Notes: generated by a model from the letters alone, not told the origin. Positions 47,534 to 56,412 are shown, counted from the first letter of the stretch. The stretch: 59,131 bases of DNA from an uncultured Pseudomonadales bacterium (GCA_943789485.1 CALSUH010000023.1:1-59131); one strand, 5' to 3'. Made by a program: numbers and translations.

Positions 47534-48625
47534 CTAATCGACAGAAATGCGCGCGAGAGCCTCCGAAAATTCTTTCTTGCCAAAACCAACACGAAAGTAA
47601 TCCCCTTCTACACCGAATAAATCTCCTGGCAAAACTAATACATCCTTCTCGAACCAAGAATCGAGCAGAGGCTTAAGAGGCTCGCTTGAATGCACTAAGC
47701 CCAGCATACCTGCTTTCGGTCTATGCCAGCTCAAAGATTCGTTGTTAGCAACAAAACCATCAAACAATTCAATATTCTCACGCACAATTTCATTGTTACG
47801 CTTGATAAGCGCATCAGCTTTGTGCATCACAAAAAAGGCCACCTGCTCATCCAGCTGCGACTGACAGATACTGTTGTAAGTTTTCAGATCACGAATCAAT
47901 TTGCTCAGCTTTTCGTTTCTCGTCATAACCCAACCGATGCGAACTCCGGGTAAGCCAAAGGTCTTAGAGAGCACATTCGCTAGTATAGCTTTTTCGTATT
48001 TCAGTACGTTCAACTGACAGCCAATTCCGGAAAAATCCGAAAACGCGAATACATCATCGCAAATCAGATACAGGCCATGCTTTTCACAAAGAGCAAGTAG
48101 ACTATCTACGAAACCTTGATCTAGCAGCATACCAGTTGGATTGTGTGGAGAGTTTATAACTATTGCTTTCGAGCGCTCGCTGATCTGCGCAGCGAAATCT
48201 TCAATGGATGGCTGCCAGCAATTCTCAAAATTAAGCTGTACTGACTTAAACACGCCGCCAAAGCACGCGGGAAGATCAGAAAGTGACGGATAGCAAGGTA
48301 GCATCCCGATCACTTCATCGCCGGGCTCCAGGATACAGGCCATGATAGAGAACAGGCCCTCCTGTGTACCACTAAGCACAGTGATGTGATCGACACCCAG
48401 TTCGGGGTAGAGCTGCTTATACAAATTATAGATACCAGCACGCAGATCATCCCTGCCCTCTACACTGCCATATGTCAAAGGTACTGACGCTATAGCGGCG
48501 ATCTCATCAACGCTCAAAATATCTTGCAGAGTCGCCGTCGCCCCACAGGCATCGCTTAGGTTATAGCGGGCACGCCTGGGCAGCTTTTCATAAAATTCAT
48601 GGTGCTTCATTGCGCTAATTTTCAT
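47534..48625 (-). CDS. ovoB: PLP-dependent ovothiol sulfoxide lyase, OvoB-like
   Basis: A 363-aa fold-type I PLP enzyme of the class I/II aminotransferase family. The PLP-binding segment is LANVLSKTFGLPGVRIGWVM with the Schiff-base Lys; NSPHNPTGMLLD and LICDDVFAFSDF hold the Asn and Asp/Tyr that contact the cofactor. It begins 12 bases after the ovoA stop. In ovothiol synthesis, OvoA makes 5-histidylcysteine sulfoxide and a PLP lyase (OvoB) cleaves it to 5-thiohistidine; the gene position next to ovoA makes that role likely. Without this neighbour it would be called a generic aminotransferase. An internal ATG five codons in is an alternative start. Confidence 0.8.
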   Translation of the reverse strand: MKISAMKHHEFYEKLPRRARYNLSDACGATATLQDILSVDEIAAIASVPLTYGSVEGRDDLRAGIYNLYKQLYPELGVDHITVLSGTQEGLFSIMACILEPGDEVIGMLPCYPSLSDLPACFGGVFKSVQLNFENCWQPSIEDFAAQISERSKAIVINSPHNPTGMLLDQGFVDSLLALCEKHGLYLICDDVFAFSDFSGIGCQLNVLKYEKAILANVLSKTFGLPGVRIGWVMTRNEKLSKLIRDLKTYNSICQSQLDEQVAFFVMHKADALIKRNNEIVRENIELFDGFVANNESLSWHRPKAGMLGLVHSSEPLKPLLDSWFEKDVLVLPGDLFGVEGDYFRVGFGKKEFSEALARISVD

Positions 48626-48637
48626 GGGTGAGTCCGT

Positions 48638-50779
48638 CTAGCGCTTACGCCAAACTGTCAATTGAGCCACTGTATGCTGATGCTTGCGAGCTGTCTCGCG
48701 AATTACAAAGGGCACGTCAACGGCCTCTTCAAAATCGAAGCTGTCTGCGAGCTTTTGTTTAAGCGCGTCCAGAGTACTGAAGTTTTCACCATTCACTTTC
48801 ACGCCCCCTAGCCAATTGGACTTATCGGTATATTCTTCAAGCCAGGTATAAGGTGAAGTCAAGACCAACAAGCCGCCAGATAAGAGGCGAGCTTGTATGT
48901 CGTTCAGGAAGATCGCAGGCTCGTAGAGCCGGTCAATTAGATTGCCGGCGAAAACCACATTGTAGTCAGTGAACTGCGGCTTCAGGTTGCAAGCGTCACC
49001 TTGCAAGAAATCAATACGGTCTTTTACATCGTCATAGCCCAATTTATCCAGCAAAACTTCTCGGTACTCGACGATATCGCCCTCGACTGGAAGCGTATAG
49101 CGCAGCCGATTATGTGCCTGCAATTTTGCTCCCTGCTGGACGAAACGCGCAGAAAAATCTAACGCATCCACATGCTGAAAATTCTTCGCCAATTCAAATG
49201 AGGACCGTCCTACCGCACAACCCAAATCGAGAGCCCGATCTGTAGCGATACTGTTCGCTTGCACATGAGCCATAAGCGCCTGCACACACGCAACCGGGAA
49301 ATTTTGCACAGAGAAATATTCATTGCCGTAGTGGAACTCACAGTACTGCGCAATCAATTCATCTGTTTCATAAACATTATCTTGTGTCTGTGTTTTGGGC
49401 GCTTGCTCAGATATAACCATTCTAAATCCTGCGTGTTGAAAAAAGTGTCTGCGAAATGCGTAACGCGATGAAGCAAGGGTTTCGTTTCCTGTAGATATCC
49501 AAGACCCACCCTTAATCAAATTGTGCTTGCCATCAAAAGTCGGCGTCGAGAAATCGTCATACCAAGGGTGCACAGTAAAGCCTGGATAGCCATCGATAGG
49601 TGATTCTGTCCATTGCCAGACATTGCCAGTGACATCATAGAGCCTTCCATGCCGATTATCCGTCACCGGGCAGGACGAGGCATACTGCTCTAAATTAATA
49701 TTGCCCGAGCCGGAATCCTCCCCTAATTCTGACTGACGCAGCGCAGACCATTCAGCCTCCACTGGCATTCTTACTGGCTCACCAATGCGCTCGGCCATCC
49801 AATTACAGTAGGCTTTCGCCTCCAGATAATTCACCTCGACGGGCCAATCCATTGGCAAAGGCATTTCCGAGAATAGATTCCTCTGCAGGTATTCCCCGTT
49901 CAGCGTAGTTCGCCAGAATTTTGGATGCCGTGATTTGGTGAAGGCTAACCACTGCCTTCCTTCTGCTGTCCAATAGCGAGCTTTCTTATAGCCCCATGCC
50001 TGCACAAATTTGAGGAAGTCCTGATTACTCACCAAGGTCGTAGCGACCTTAAATTGCTCTACCTTCTGCTCATCGAAACCGTACTCGTTATCCCAACCAT
50101 AGCTACGATCGCTGTCGCTTTTGCCGAGCTTTACTGCAGTCGCAGGTATCGGCAACCATTGCACAGACGGGGCTATACCTGCCTTGGTGCAAACTGGCCA
50201 CGATTCGGCTTGTCTTGCATCGATAAGATCCAGCGGCAACATACGCGCAATAACCGACGAGGTTTCAAGGTGAATCCGCTCATGCTCAATGCCCATCAAA
50301 ACTAACCATGCTGGGCATTGCTGAGTGATAGGCAGCGTGATCTGCATGGATTTGATGAAGGCACAGATTCGGGCCTTGACCTTGTCTCGGTATTCTTTAA
50401 CAAGCTCTCTTGTCGGCCAGTCATAGTGAGCGCAGTCCAAATCATCCCAAGACATCTCATCGACACCGATGGCGAACATGGCCTCCAACTCAGGATCTAC
50501 ACGCGCTTCAGTAAATTGAGCCAAAATCATCTTATTCACATAGAACGTAGCCGTATGCCCAAAATAGAAGATCAGAGGGTGCCGCAAAGACTCCGCTGAG
50601 GTGTACAAGGCCTCATCCTTAAGAGCAGAGAATAGAGCCTCATACTGCTCCCAAGTAGAGACGAAATAAGCTAACAGCTGCTGCCGTTTAGCTTCGACAT
50701 CGTTACCGTCGAGGGATATTGGGCGGGTTGTTAGTAGAACTTCATGCGATATTGCATGCTTTCCGGATAGGGCTTGCAC
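48638..50779 (-). CDS. ovoA: 5-histidylcysteine sulfoxide synthase / methyltransferase OvoA
   Basis: A 713-aa fusion enzyme starting with GTG (AGGTG lies upstream). Residues ~30-180 form a DinB-like helical domain with the iron-binding histidines: FGHTATFYVNK (His75) and GIEHERIHLETS (His166-x3-His170-x-Glu172). Residues ~205-460 are a formylglycine-generating-enzyme-like domain (DVTGNVWQWTESPIDGYPGF, LIKGGSWIST). Residues ~500-713 are a SAM methyltransferase (RALDLGCAVGRSSFELAK) that methylates N1 of thiohistidine. This three-part layout is specific to OvoA and differs from the two-domain EgtB. The non-heme iron domain joins cysteine to C5 of histidine with oxygen. The product, ovothiol A, is an antioxidant thiol. 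MFS and OvoB-like genes flank it on the same strand. Confidence 0.95.
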   Translation of the reverse strand: MQALSGKHAISHEVLLTTRPISLDGNDVEAKRQQLLAYFVSTWEQYEALFSALKDEALYTSAESLRHPLIFYFGHTATFYVNKMILAQFTEARVDPELEAMFAIGVDEMSWDDLDCAHYDWPTRELVKEYRDKVKARICAFIKSMQITLPITQQCPAWLVLMGIEHERIHLETSSVIARMLPLDLIDARQAESWPVCTKAGIAPSVQWLPIPATAVKLGKSDSDRSYGWDNEYGFDEQKVEQFKVATTLVSNQDFLKFVQAWGYKKARYWTAEGRQWLAFTKSRHPKFWRTTLNGEYLQRNLFSEMPLPMDWPVEVNYLEAKAYCNWMAERIGEPVRMPVEAEWSALRQSELGEDSGSGNINLEQYASSCPVTDNRHGRLYDVTGNVWQWTESPIDGYPGFTVHPWYDDFSTPTFDGKHNLIKGGSWISTGNETLASSRYAFRRHFFQHAGFRMVISEQAPKTQTQDNVYETDELIAQYCEFHYGNEYFSVQNFPVACVQALMAHVQANSIATDRALDLGCAVGRSSFELAKNFQHVDALDFSARFVQQGAKLQAHNRLRYTLPVEGDIVEYREVLLDKLGYDDVKDRIDFLQGDACNLKPQFTDYNVVFAGNLIDRLYEPAIFLNDIQARLLSGGLLVLTSPYTWLEEYTDKSNWLGGVKVNGENFSTLDALKQKLADSFDFEEAVDVPFVIRETARKHQHTVAQLTVWRKR

Positions 50780-50868
50780 TTTGCACCTGTTTCAATAAGA
50801 ATTTTCTGTAATACGCCATAACTGGCAGCCTAGACCTGCCAAGCACCTTATTTATTTTCATCTGAGTT

Positions 50869-52260
50869 TTAACGCCTGGAGAGAACTGCGCTTAGAGGTT
50901 TTATCAATGCTCGGCCTAGCAGCAAGACGAGTAGGAAGAGTGCAAAAAAGTAGATAGGAAAACCGCGCAGAGCATCCAAGAATATGGCATCACGAAAGGC
51001 CGCCTCCGGCACTGTGCCTTCTTGTTGCGCTCGCAATAGCGACACATAAGCGGTGTATAGAAGACTCGCAAATCCGAGCCCCAAATTTAAGGCTAGCCCC
51101 TTAAAGCTGAGAACCGTCGCCCTATGCACTGAATCAACTTCCTTATTGATGTAGTAACTAGACTGAAACTGCACCATCCCCATCATCGCGAACGCGCCCA
51201 CAGCGAAAATTACACCGTAGTAAGGAATAGCTAAACCAAGCCCAATCAACCCTGTCATTAAAAGAAAAGAGAGTGTTAAAAAATTAAATAGTGGCGAATG
51301 GTTTGTAACTAGATAGCGCGACAATATGGCATTCACCATTCCCACTAAAGACATGCCTGCCCCGATAAATCCGAACCAACTCACCGGTATATCGATAACG
51401 CGGTAGTATTCACTGGCAAGCACCACAAATTGTCTACCCACGCTGTCCAAGGCCAGCGCCGCCAATATGACAAACAACACAAATCGGTGGTTGATAGTCC
51501 ATTTCGCGGCAACTACTATTTTACGAAAAGGGTCTAAAAGAGAATTCCCTGTTAGTTGCAGTGAGTCAGAGGATTCACCTTCGCCAATATCAATATCAAT
51601 ATCAATATCAATATCATGAAACCCTAAAGCGGTGCCGAGCACAATAAACGAGGTCATCAGCGTTAATATCACCGGCAGACGGATAACGAGATTGTTGGAC
51701 AGCTGCCATTGTGAATCTATGGCCGAAAGCAAGCCATTCACCGTGTTCGGATCATAGGCGAATGCCCCAAGAATCATTGTCATGAAAAACCCGAAGGAAA
51801 CAACTTGAGTCGTGCGTTGTAAAATCTTCGACCAGTCATCTTCGCGCCCCAGAGCCTTTAGCGAATCATAGGCTAATGCCTCATCAGCCCCACTTGCAGC
51901 TGCTTCAGACAAACCGGAACAAATTCTGTTCGCAAGAAAAAGGGGGAATAGAAAAGGCGATGCACCAATCGGCGCAAAGGCGATCAAAGCCATCTCGACC
52001 ACCATCATGATCGCTGCAAAAACCACCAAGCGCTTGCGCCCGACAATATCTGCCAAAGCTCCAGAGGGTACCTCCGCCAGGACAATAGTCAGCGCCCATA
52101 CAATATTAAGAATAGCGAACTGTTCTAGAGTCAGCCCATAGTCCAAGAACAACACGGTAAACACCGGATAATAGAAGCGCGCGGAGTAGAACAGGCGAAA
52201 AATAATAAAGCGGCGCAGGTTTCCCTGCAATTGAGCCGTACTGAGTTTTGATGAAGCCAT
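50869..52260 (-). CDS. MFS transporter upstream of ovoA
   Basis: A 463-aa major facilitator with about twelve helices; the loop-2/3 motif is GALADIVGRKRLVVFAAIM and helix 1 starts at FYYPVFTVLFLDYGL. The large central loop contains a His-Asp-Ile-Asp-Ile run (about residues 215-226) encoded by a hexanucleotide repeat. Family affinity is with the uncharacterised MFS permeases that start RLFYSARFYYPVF. The gene is 89 bases upstream of ovoA on the same strand and probably shares its promoter. Import of histidine/cysteine derivatives or export of ovothiol is conceivable, but co-location is the only evidence. Confidence 0.82.
   Translation of the reverse strand: MASSKLSTAQLQGNLRRFIIFRLFYSARFYYPVFTVLFLDYGLTLEQFAILNIVWALTIVLAEVPSGALADIVGRKRLVVFAAIMMVVEMALIAFAPIGASPFLFPLFLANRICSGLSEAAASGADEALAYDSLKALGREDDWSKILQRTTQVVSFGFFMTMILGAFAYDPNTVNGLLSAIDSQWQLSNNLVIRLPVILTLMTSFIVLGTALGFHDIDIDIDIDIGEGESSDSLQLTGNSLLDPFRKIVVAAKWTINHRFVLFVILAALALDSVGRQFVVLASEYYRVIDIPVSWFGFIGAGMSLVGMVNAILSRYLVTNHSPLFNFLTLSFLLMTGLIGLGLAIPYYGVIFAVGAFAMMGMVQFQSSYYINKEVDSVHRATVLSFKGLALNLGLGFASLLYTAYVSLLRAQQEGTVPEAAFRDAIFLDALRGFPIYFFALFLLVLLLGRALIKPLSAVLSRR
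51585..51616. repeat. Hexanucleotide microsatellite inside the MFS gene
   Basis: CAATAT is repeated five times in a row (51585-51614) followed by CA. On the coding strand it gives a run of alternating Asp and Ile in the central cytoplasmic loop. Because the unit is six bases, length changes keep the reading frame. Confidence 0.9.
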
Positions 52261-52452
52261 TCTACGAGAACTCTACTATTTTGACTTATGAGCACGAACC
52301 AATAGCCCAGATCACATATTCCGTTGGTGCGAAGAGCTTAACCCTAACAGCATGCCAAAGATTCAGCTATGGCAATCCATAATTGGTTACAGGACGTACC
52401 ACTTTCACCATTACATGCCAAAAGCAATTGCTAGAATTAATTAGGAAATAGC

Positions 52453-53556
52453 ATGAACAATTTATCAAGCACTCAACAGCGCGCAGTAGCTTCATTGCAA
52501 TCCATGTTTATAGGAGACTCTCTAGCAATGCCTGTGCACTGGTATTACAATCTAATGGATATTTATAAGCAGTTCTCCGGCGGAATCACCAAGCTTGAAG
52601 CAGCTCCTAAGCACCACCCTTCATCGATCATGTCACTTCATTCCACCAAGCAAGGCGGGCGCAATGCACGTCATTCCAAAAATTTTCAGGTCGAAATTGT
52701 GGGAGACGTAATACTCAAGGGTAAGCGACAGTTCTGGAATCAATCAAATCAACATTATCATCAAGGTATGCGCGCTGGAGAAAATACGCTTAATGCACAT
52801 TGCGCTAGAGCTACGATACGAGCTCTCGCTGCTAATGGCGGGCACTACAATGAGGAGCTATTTCTTGATGCCTACATTAAGCTAATGACAGCCGACCCGG
52901 CATTGCATCCAGATACATACGCCGAATCCTATCACCGAGGATTTTTTGCGAACTTGTCTGCTGGTAAAAATCGTAACAAATGCGGCGCAGTGACACATGA
53001 TACGGCTTCTATCGGAGGTCTAGTAACAATCGCTCCAATTGTAATATCTGAACTGTTACGTGGCACGTCACTTGAAATCGTCCAAACCATCTGTCACAAA
53101 CATTTGAAACTTACTCACCCAGACGAATATTTAGCAAAAGTTTGCAGTGACTATGTCGGACTATTAGATGCACTATTATTTCGACTTGAAGCGAATTCCG
53201 CTCGAGATATCATAGCTATCTGGGCAAAGCGTAGCATCGGAATGGCTATGCCCGAGTTACTAAGCAAAGTACATTCCGACAATGACGTTGTAGGGCGCCT
53301 GTTCTCTTCCGCCTGCTATATAAGTGACTCTTGGCCCAGCGTACTTTATCTGGCTTACAAATATGCAGAAAAACCAAAGGCCGGCCTACTCGCGAATGCT
53401 AACCTCGGTGGTGATAACGTGCACCGCGGAACTGTGCTGGGAGCAATTTTGGGACTCGCAATCAACAACATTCCACATGAGCTATATGATGAGTTGCAGG
53501 ATAAAGATATTATCGAAGAAGAAATAACTGTCCTGCTAAACAGAGAAATTTCCTGA
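52453..53556 (+). CDS. ADP-ribosylglycohydrolase family protein
   Basis: A 367-aa soluble alpha-helical protein of the DraG/ARH family. The N-terminal metal-site segment is FIGDSLAMPVHWYYN and the C-terminal one NANLGGDNVHRGTVLGAILG, the classic GDN-R pattern. A middle block, THDTASIGGLVTIAP, is also typical. Substitutions in the first metal motif (GDSLAMP instead of GDALGAP) are common in distant members. Such enzymes remove ADP-ribose from proteins or from small molecules. The gene is divergent from the MFS-ovoA-ovoB operon; a common regulatory region of ~190 bases lies between. The substrate is not predictable. Confidence 0.85.
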   Translation: MNNLSSTQQRAVASLQSMFIGDSLAMPVHWYYNLMDIYKQFSGGITKLEAAPKHHPSSIMSLHSTKQGGRNARHSKNFQVEIVGDVILKGKRQFWNQSNQHYHQGMRAGENTLNAHCARATIRALAANGGHYNEELFLDAYIKLMTADPALHPDTYAESYHRGFFANLSAGKNRNKCGAVTHDTASIGGLVTIAPIVISELLRGTSLEIVQTICHKHLKLTHPDEYLAKVCSDYVGLLDALLFRLEANSARDIIAIWAKRSIGMAMPELLSKVHSDNDVVGRLFSSACYISDSWPSVLYLAYKYAEKPKAGLLANANLGGDNVHRGTVLGAILGLAINNIPHELYDELQDKDIIEEEITVLLNREIS

Positions 53557-53744
53557 TTGATCTCTGTTTATCCGCAAGTGGCACTAACTTCGTCCTGCGA
53601 TCTTCCTAGTTTTTAAATGTTTGATCACCTTCAACATCTTATCTTTTTGGTGTTTCACTCAATCACCGCTATTTTTTATTTCTTATGGGATAGATCCAAA
53701 ATGTCAAAGCAGACGTTAATTTTGTTTAAGCAAGAGAGCAAAAC

Positions 53745-53969
53745 ATGATTAAATTTTTTCACACTGGAAATCTAAGTCCGGCAAAAAAAGCCAGTGTATA
53801 TTCTGGTTTCGGGTTACTTATTCTCTCGACTTTTCTTGCAGGGAGCGTAGTTCTCAATATTTTTGAGCTGGAATCATTCGCAGTTTTGGGGCATAGCGGA
53901 GTAAGAACTCTCGCTGGCCTGGCTGTTGTAGGCTGCTTGCTAGCAGCTATTGGTTTTTTTGACGAATAA
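53745..53969 (+). CDS. Small two-helix membrane protein (first of three)
   Basis: A 74-aa protein with two membrane segments (SGFGLLILSTFLAGSVVLNI and RTLAGLAVVGCLLAAIGFF). The ATG has GAGAG six bases upstream. It begins a run of three small membrane-protein genes that continue with a 13-base gap and then a 4-base ATGA overlap, so they form one transcription unit. I do not recognise the family. The proteins may be parts of a single complex. Confidence 0.75.
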   Translation: MIKFFHTGNLSPAKKASVYSGFGLLILSTFLAGSVVLNIFELESFAVLGHSGVRTLAGLAVVGCLLAAIGFFDE

Positions 53970-53982
53970 TCGAGGAAAGAAT

Positions 53983-54162
53983 ATGTTCAAACAGTCAGAC
54001 TTTTTTATATTAATGGCAGTGGCAGTATCATTTGCCGTATCTGGTTTTCTTTGGTTCTCAGGACAGCATGAGGAAGGACTTTTCACTGCGGTGTGGGTGC
54101 CTTCAATATTGTGCTTTGGAATCTACTTCAAACTTATGGCGCTAGTGGGACGGAAATCATGA
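53983..54162 (+). CDS. Small two-helix membrane protein (second of three)
   Basis: A 59-aa protein. The ATG at 53983 has GAGGAAAG directly upstream and is preferred over the open frame start at 53950. Two membrane segments are FFILMAVAVSFAVSGFLWF and FTAVWVPSILCFGIYFKLM. The pattern SGFLWFSGQHEEGLFTAVWV looks like a small family that I have seen in other marine bacteria and cyanobacteria, always without function. Its stop overlaps the start of the next gene (ATGA). Confidence 0.77.
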   Translation: MFKQSDFFILMAVAVSFAVSGFLWFSGQHEEGLFTAVWVPSILCFGIYFKLMALVGRKS

Positions 54163-54299
54163 GTCCTATGACGCTGTTTTATATCGCTATGCTAGTTTTC
54201 AGTCTATTGATTGTAGGTCTCTATTTTTCGGTTCGTGAATTCCTTTTAGTGAGCAAAGAGCCTTCTCAATCTAAAGGTCCAGTGCCTGCTAATGAATGA
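54159..54299 (+). CDS. Small one-helix membrane protein (third of three)
   Basis: A 46-aa protein starting at the ATG at 54159, whose first bases overlap the stop codon of the previous gene. One membrane helix (MTLFYIAMLVFSLLIVGLYF) is followed by a charged tail (REFLLVSKEPSQSKGPVPAN). The frame also opens further upstream, but the overlap and the GGAAAT site next to the ATG favour this start. No family recognised. Together with the two preceding genes it makes a compact membrane module of 555 bases. Confidence 0.72.
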   Translation: MSPMTLFYIAMLVFSLLIVGLYFSVREFLLVSKEPSQSKGPVPANE

Positions 54300-55006
54300 A
54301 TGGCAGTTTTAGGTTCACAGCAATACTGCACAGTTGTATTTTCTCTAAGTAGTCCCTCTTGAAAGCTTGCCTAACGCTCTGTTTCCCATCGGAAAGAGAG
54401 CGGGGCCGGTTTAGGGGCAGTTAAACCAGGCTACTTCTAAAGCTATTCTACCGAGGCGCGGCATCCAAATTTGGGCAATATATTCCATAAACTAGGCAAT
54501 ATCGAGATTAGCTACTGACTCTTGGTTCGGCCTAGCTATCGATAGCGCTGTTTTCAGCTCCTAGGCTTCACACTGCTGGGCTCAACGGCAGTTTCGTCTA
54601 TAAAAGAAGCTGATCAGGCTAGAGAGCATTGGATGGGAGCGACCCATAGAGCACTGCTATTGCCAAGGCGATACAGGATATCCAAGGGTAGATTAAGACT
54701 TCTTGCGCAAGCTTGGAGCGCTAGTCATCTTGTTCTAACTGACAGTTGACGTAAGAAGAGTTAGAATATTTTGCAGGCTAGGCAAGCACAAAAGCGTGCC
54801 TTGACCTCGATCAATAGGCTAGCGATGCTGCTTGCGTCTACGCAGTGGATTGAATCGCACGCGCTCAACCGGTCACCGAAGAAAGAACCCAGCCTCAAAA
54901 TCCTTTCGAAGAACGTGCCTTTGAACATGTCTGCGATGAGGCTACTAATTTGCTGAATTCTCTCGAACTATTTTATGTAGAGTCTCTGATTAGTTCGGAG
55001 TAATCT
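54300..55006. other. Long gap with traces of decayed coding sequence
   Basis: This 707-base stretch has no intact gene that I can support. Between about 54770 and 55000, more than one frame shows coding-like stretches broken by stops; for example, a frame ending FEERAFEHVCDEATNLLNSL and stopping at 55001-55003 is closed upstream by a TGA. No homolog was recognised. I read it as possible remnant sequence next to the degraded genes further right. Confidence 0.35.
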
Positions 55007-55366
55007 TTGGTTATGCCTAATGCACCTTCGAAAATTCTACTATCTTTGCTGTTTATTCTTTCGACGCCTCACTTTTTATCCGCGCAATCATCCTTAGTAG
55101 AACGCCTAAGACAGGATGAGGCACTGCAGGATGCAGCAATAATCGTTGTGCGCAGCGCACTTGGCGCACAAAAGCAGACTGTCGTTGTTCGTCGCAGTAC
55201 ATTCGCAGTAGAGATTGGAATGTATATCCAAACTTACCGCACAACGCGCAATGCAAAAACGCTGGAGAATATTCAGACGCGCTACACACTGGCGAAGTCG
55301 GAACTACTGGAACCGAGTCTGCCCGCTACTATGGAGGAGTTAGTCTCGATTCTAGAAATGCTCTAA
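55007..55366 (+). CDS. Small exported protein of unknown function
   Basis: A frame of 119 codons with a signal peptide (KILLSLLFILSTPHFLSAQ). The mature part is ~95 residues, helical and charged (LVERLRQDEALQDAAIIVVR, RNAKTLENIQTRYTLAKSEL). GGAG lies six bases before the TTG at 55007 and twelve before the ATG at 55013, so either start is possible. No family recognised. It lies between two degraded stretches, so its integrity and expression are open to question. Confidence 0.55.
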   Translation: MVMPNAPSKILLSLLFILSTPHFLSAQSSLVERLRQDEALQDAAIIVVRSALGAQKQTVVVRRSTFAVEIGMYIQTYRTTRNAKTLENIQTRYTLAKSELLEPSLPATMEELVSILEML

Positions 55367-55553
55367 TTCGTGCTATTGCGCCTCCCTCTTAAAAAAGGCC
55401 TTACATCCCCTGCCTACACCGTGAAATAGTCGTTTTACCAATGATAGTAACCGAAACAGATTTTTTACCAATGAATAAATCCCGCAACTATTTGCTTCAT
55501 CAAATCTACTTAACGTACGAAGAGGACAAGATAGAACAGCAAGCAGCAAGCAA

Positions 55554-56015
55554 GTGACCCATATTTCAGAAGTAACATTTAAGACTTGGATTCGCGATGA
55601 ATCCGTGGAACGCGAGAATTCATTTGCCTGGAAGGGCGTTATGAGCCCCGAGATTTTCAGGGGAAAACGCGTAATAGTAGTTGCCCCGCTAGGTGCATTC
55701 ACGCCGGCGTGCAGTAGCACTCACCTTACCGACTATGAGAAGCACTATCGTGAGTTGAAAGAACTGGGTGTAGATGAAATTTACTGCGTTAGCGTCAACG
55801 ATGCATTCTCGATGTTTCAATGGGCGACACAGTTGAACGTGAAAAACGTGAAAATGCTGCCAGATGGACATGCTAGTGAAAAAGGAAAACCTTGGCTTTG
55901 GATATCGCTCTTGGCGCTACTCGATGTAGATTGAAGATAGCGAGGTAGCTGTACTCTTCGAAGAAGCCGGTAAATTGTCCTGATGATCCGTTTACACGCA
56001 GGGTAAACGACGGCT
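55554..56015 (+). pseudogene. Broken peroxiredoxin (Prx5 type)
   Basis: From GTG at 55554 the frame reads as a Prx5-type peroxiredoxin: FRGKRVIVVAPLGAFTPACS with the peroxidatic Cys, THLTDYEKHYRELKELGVDE and VDEIYCVSVNDAF. After KMLPDG (55867) about ten conserved codons are missing and homology continues in the next frame (MLVKKENLGFGYRSWRYSM, 55869-). That part has an in-frame TAG at 55926-55928 and then IEDSEVAVLFEEAGKLS before a double TGA at 55981-55986; PDDPFTRRV appears in a third frame. Deletion, frameshift and stop together mean the enzyme cannot be made. The frame from the first part runs on to a stop at 55934 with a nonsense tail. Confidence 0.8.
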
Positions 56016-56412
56016 GCACTGTGAAATCGGCGATTTTTCTGCAAACAATAGTATCCGAATCGACAAAGCCGTCGGCTCCACAGTTTTCATAGAGCCGCAA
56101 GGGTCCATTAAGGAAAACTATGGCAAGACTCAGGTCTCCATCGTTATCATAGCCTCTGCAGACATTCGATTGACCAAGCGGATCGGAGAAGGTGTCAGTA
56201 TGCACTGCAGTGAATTCAGCAACGGCAGCTCACGCATTCAAAGTAACAATGACCAAATCAGGTTTGCGAAGCAGAGCGATAGAAATTTCCTACTTCGTTC
56301 TGAGTTCAATTTCGACTTTCTAAGCATGTGCTATCCCCTGAACTGTTGCATCTAACTAGAAATATACGCATGGATTCAACGCGTCCTTCTGGCCTTATAG
56401 CAATCACTAGCT

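Noticed and set aside
47234..47592. Frames of 60-69 codons in the gap beyond ovoB
   Set aside because: The composition is unlike protein and one runs into ovoB in another frame; a transposase remnant was considered but no motif was found.
54771..54956. 61-codon frame in the 54.3-55.0 kb gap
   Set aside because: No family, no ribosome binding site, and other frames in the same stretch look equally coding-like; treated as possible remnant only.
55373..55720. 115-codon minus-strand frame opposite the peroxiredoxin remnant
   Set aside because: It is the antisense of recognisable peroxiredoxin coding sequence.
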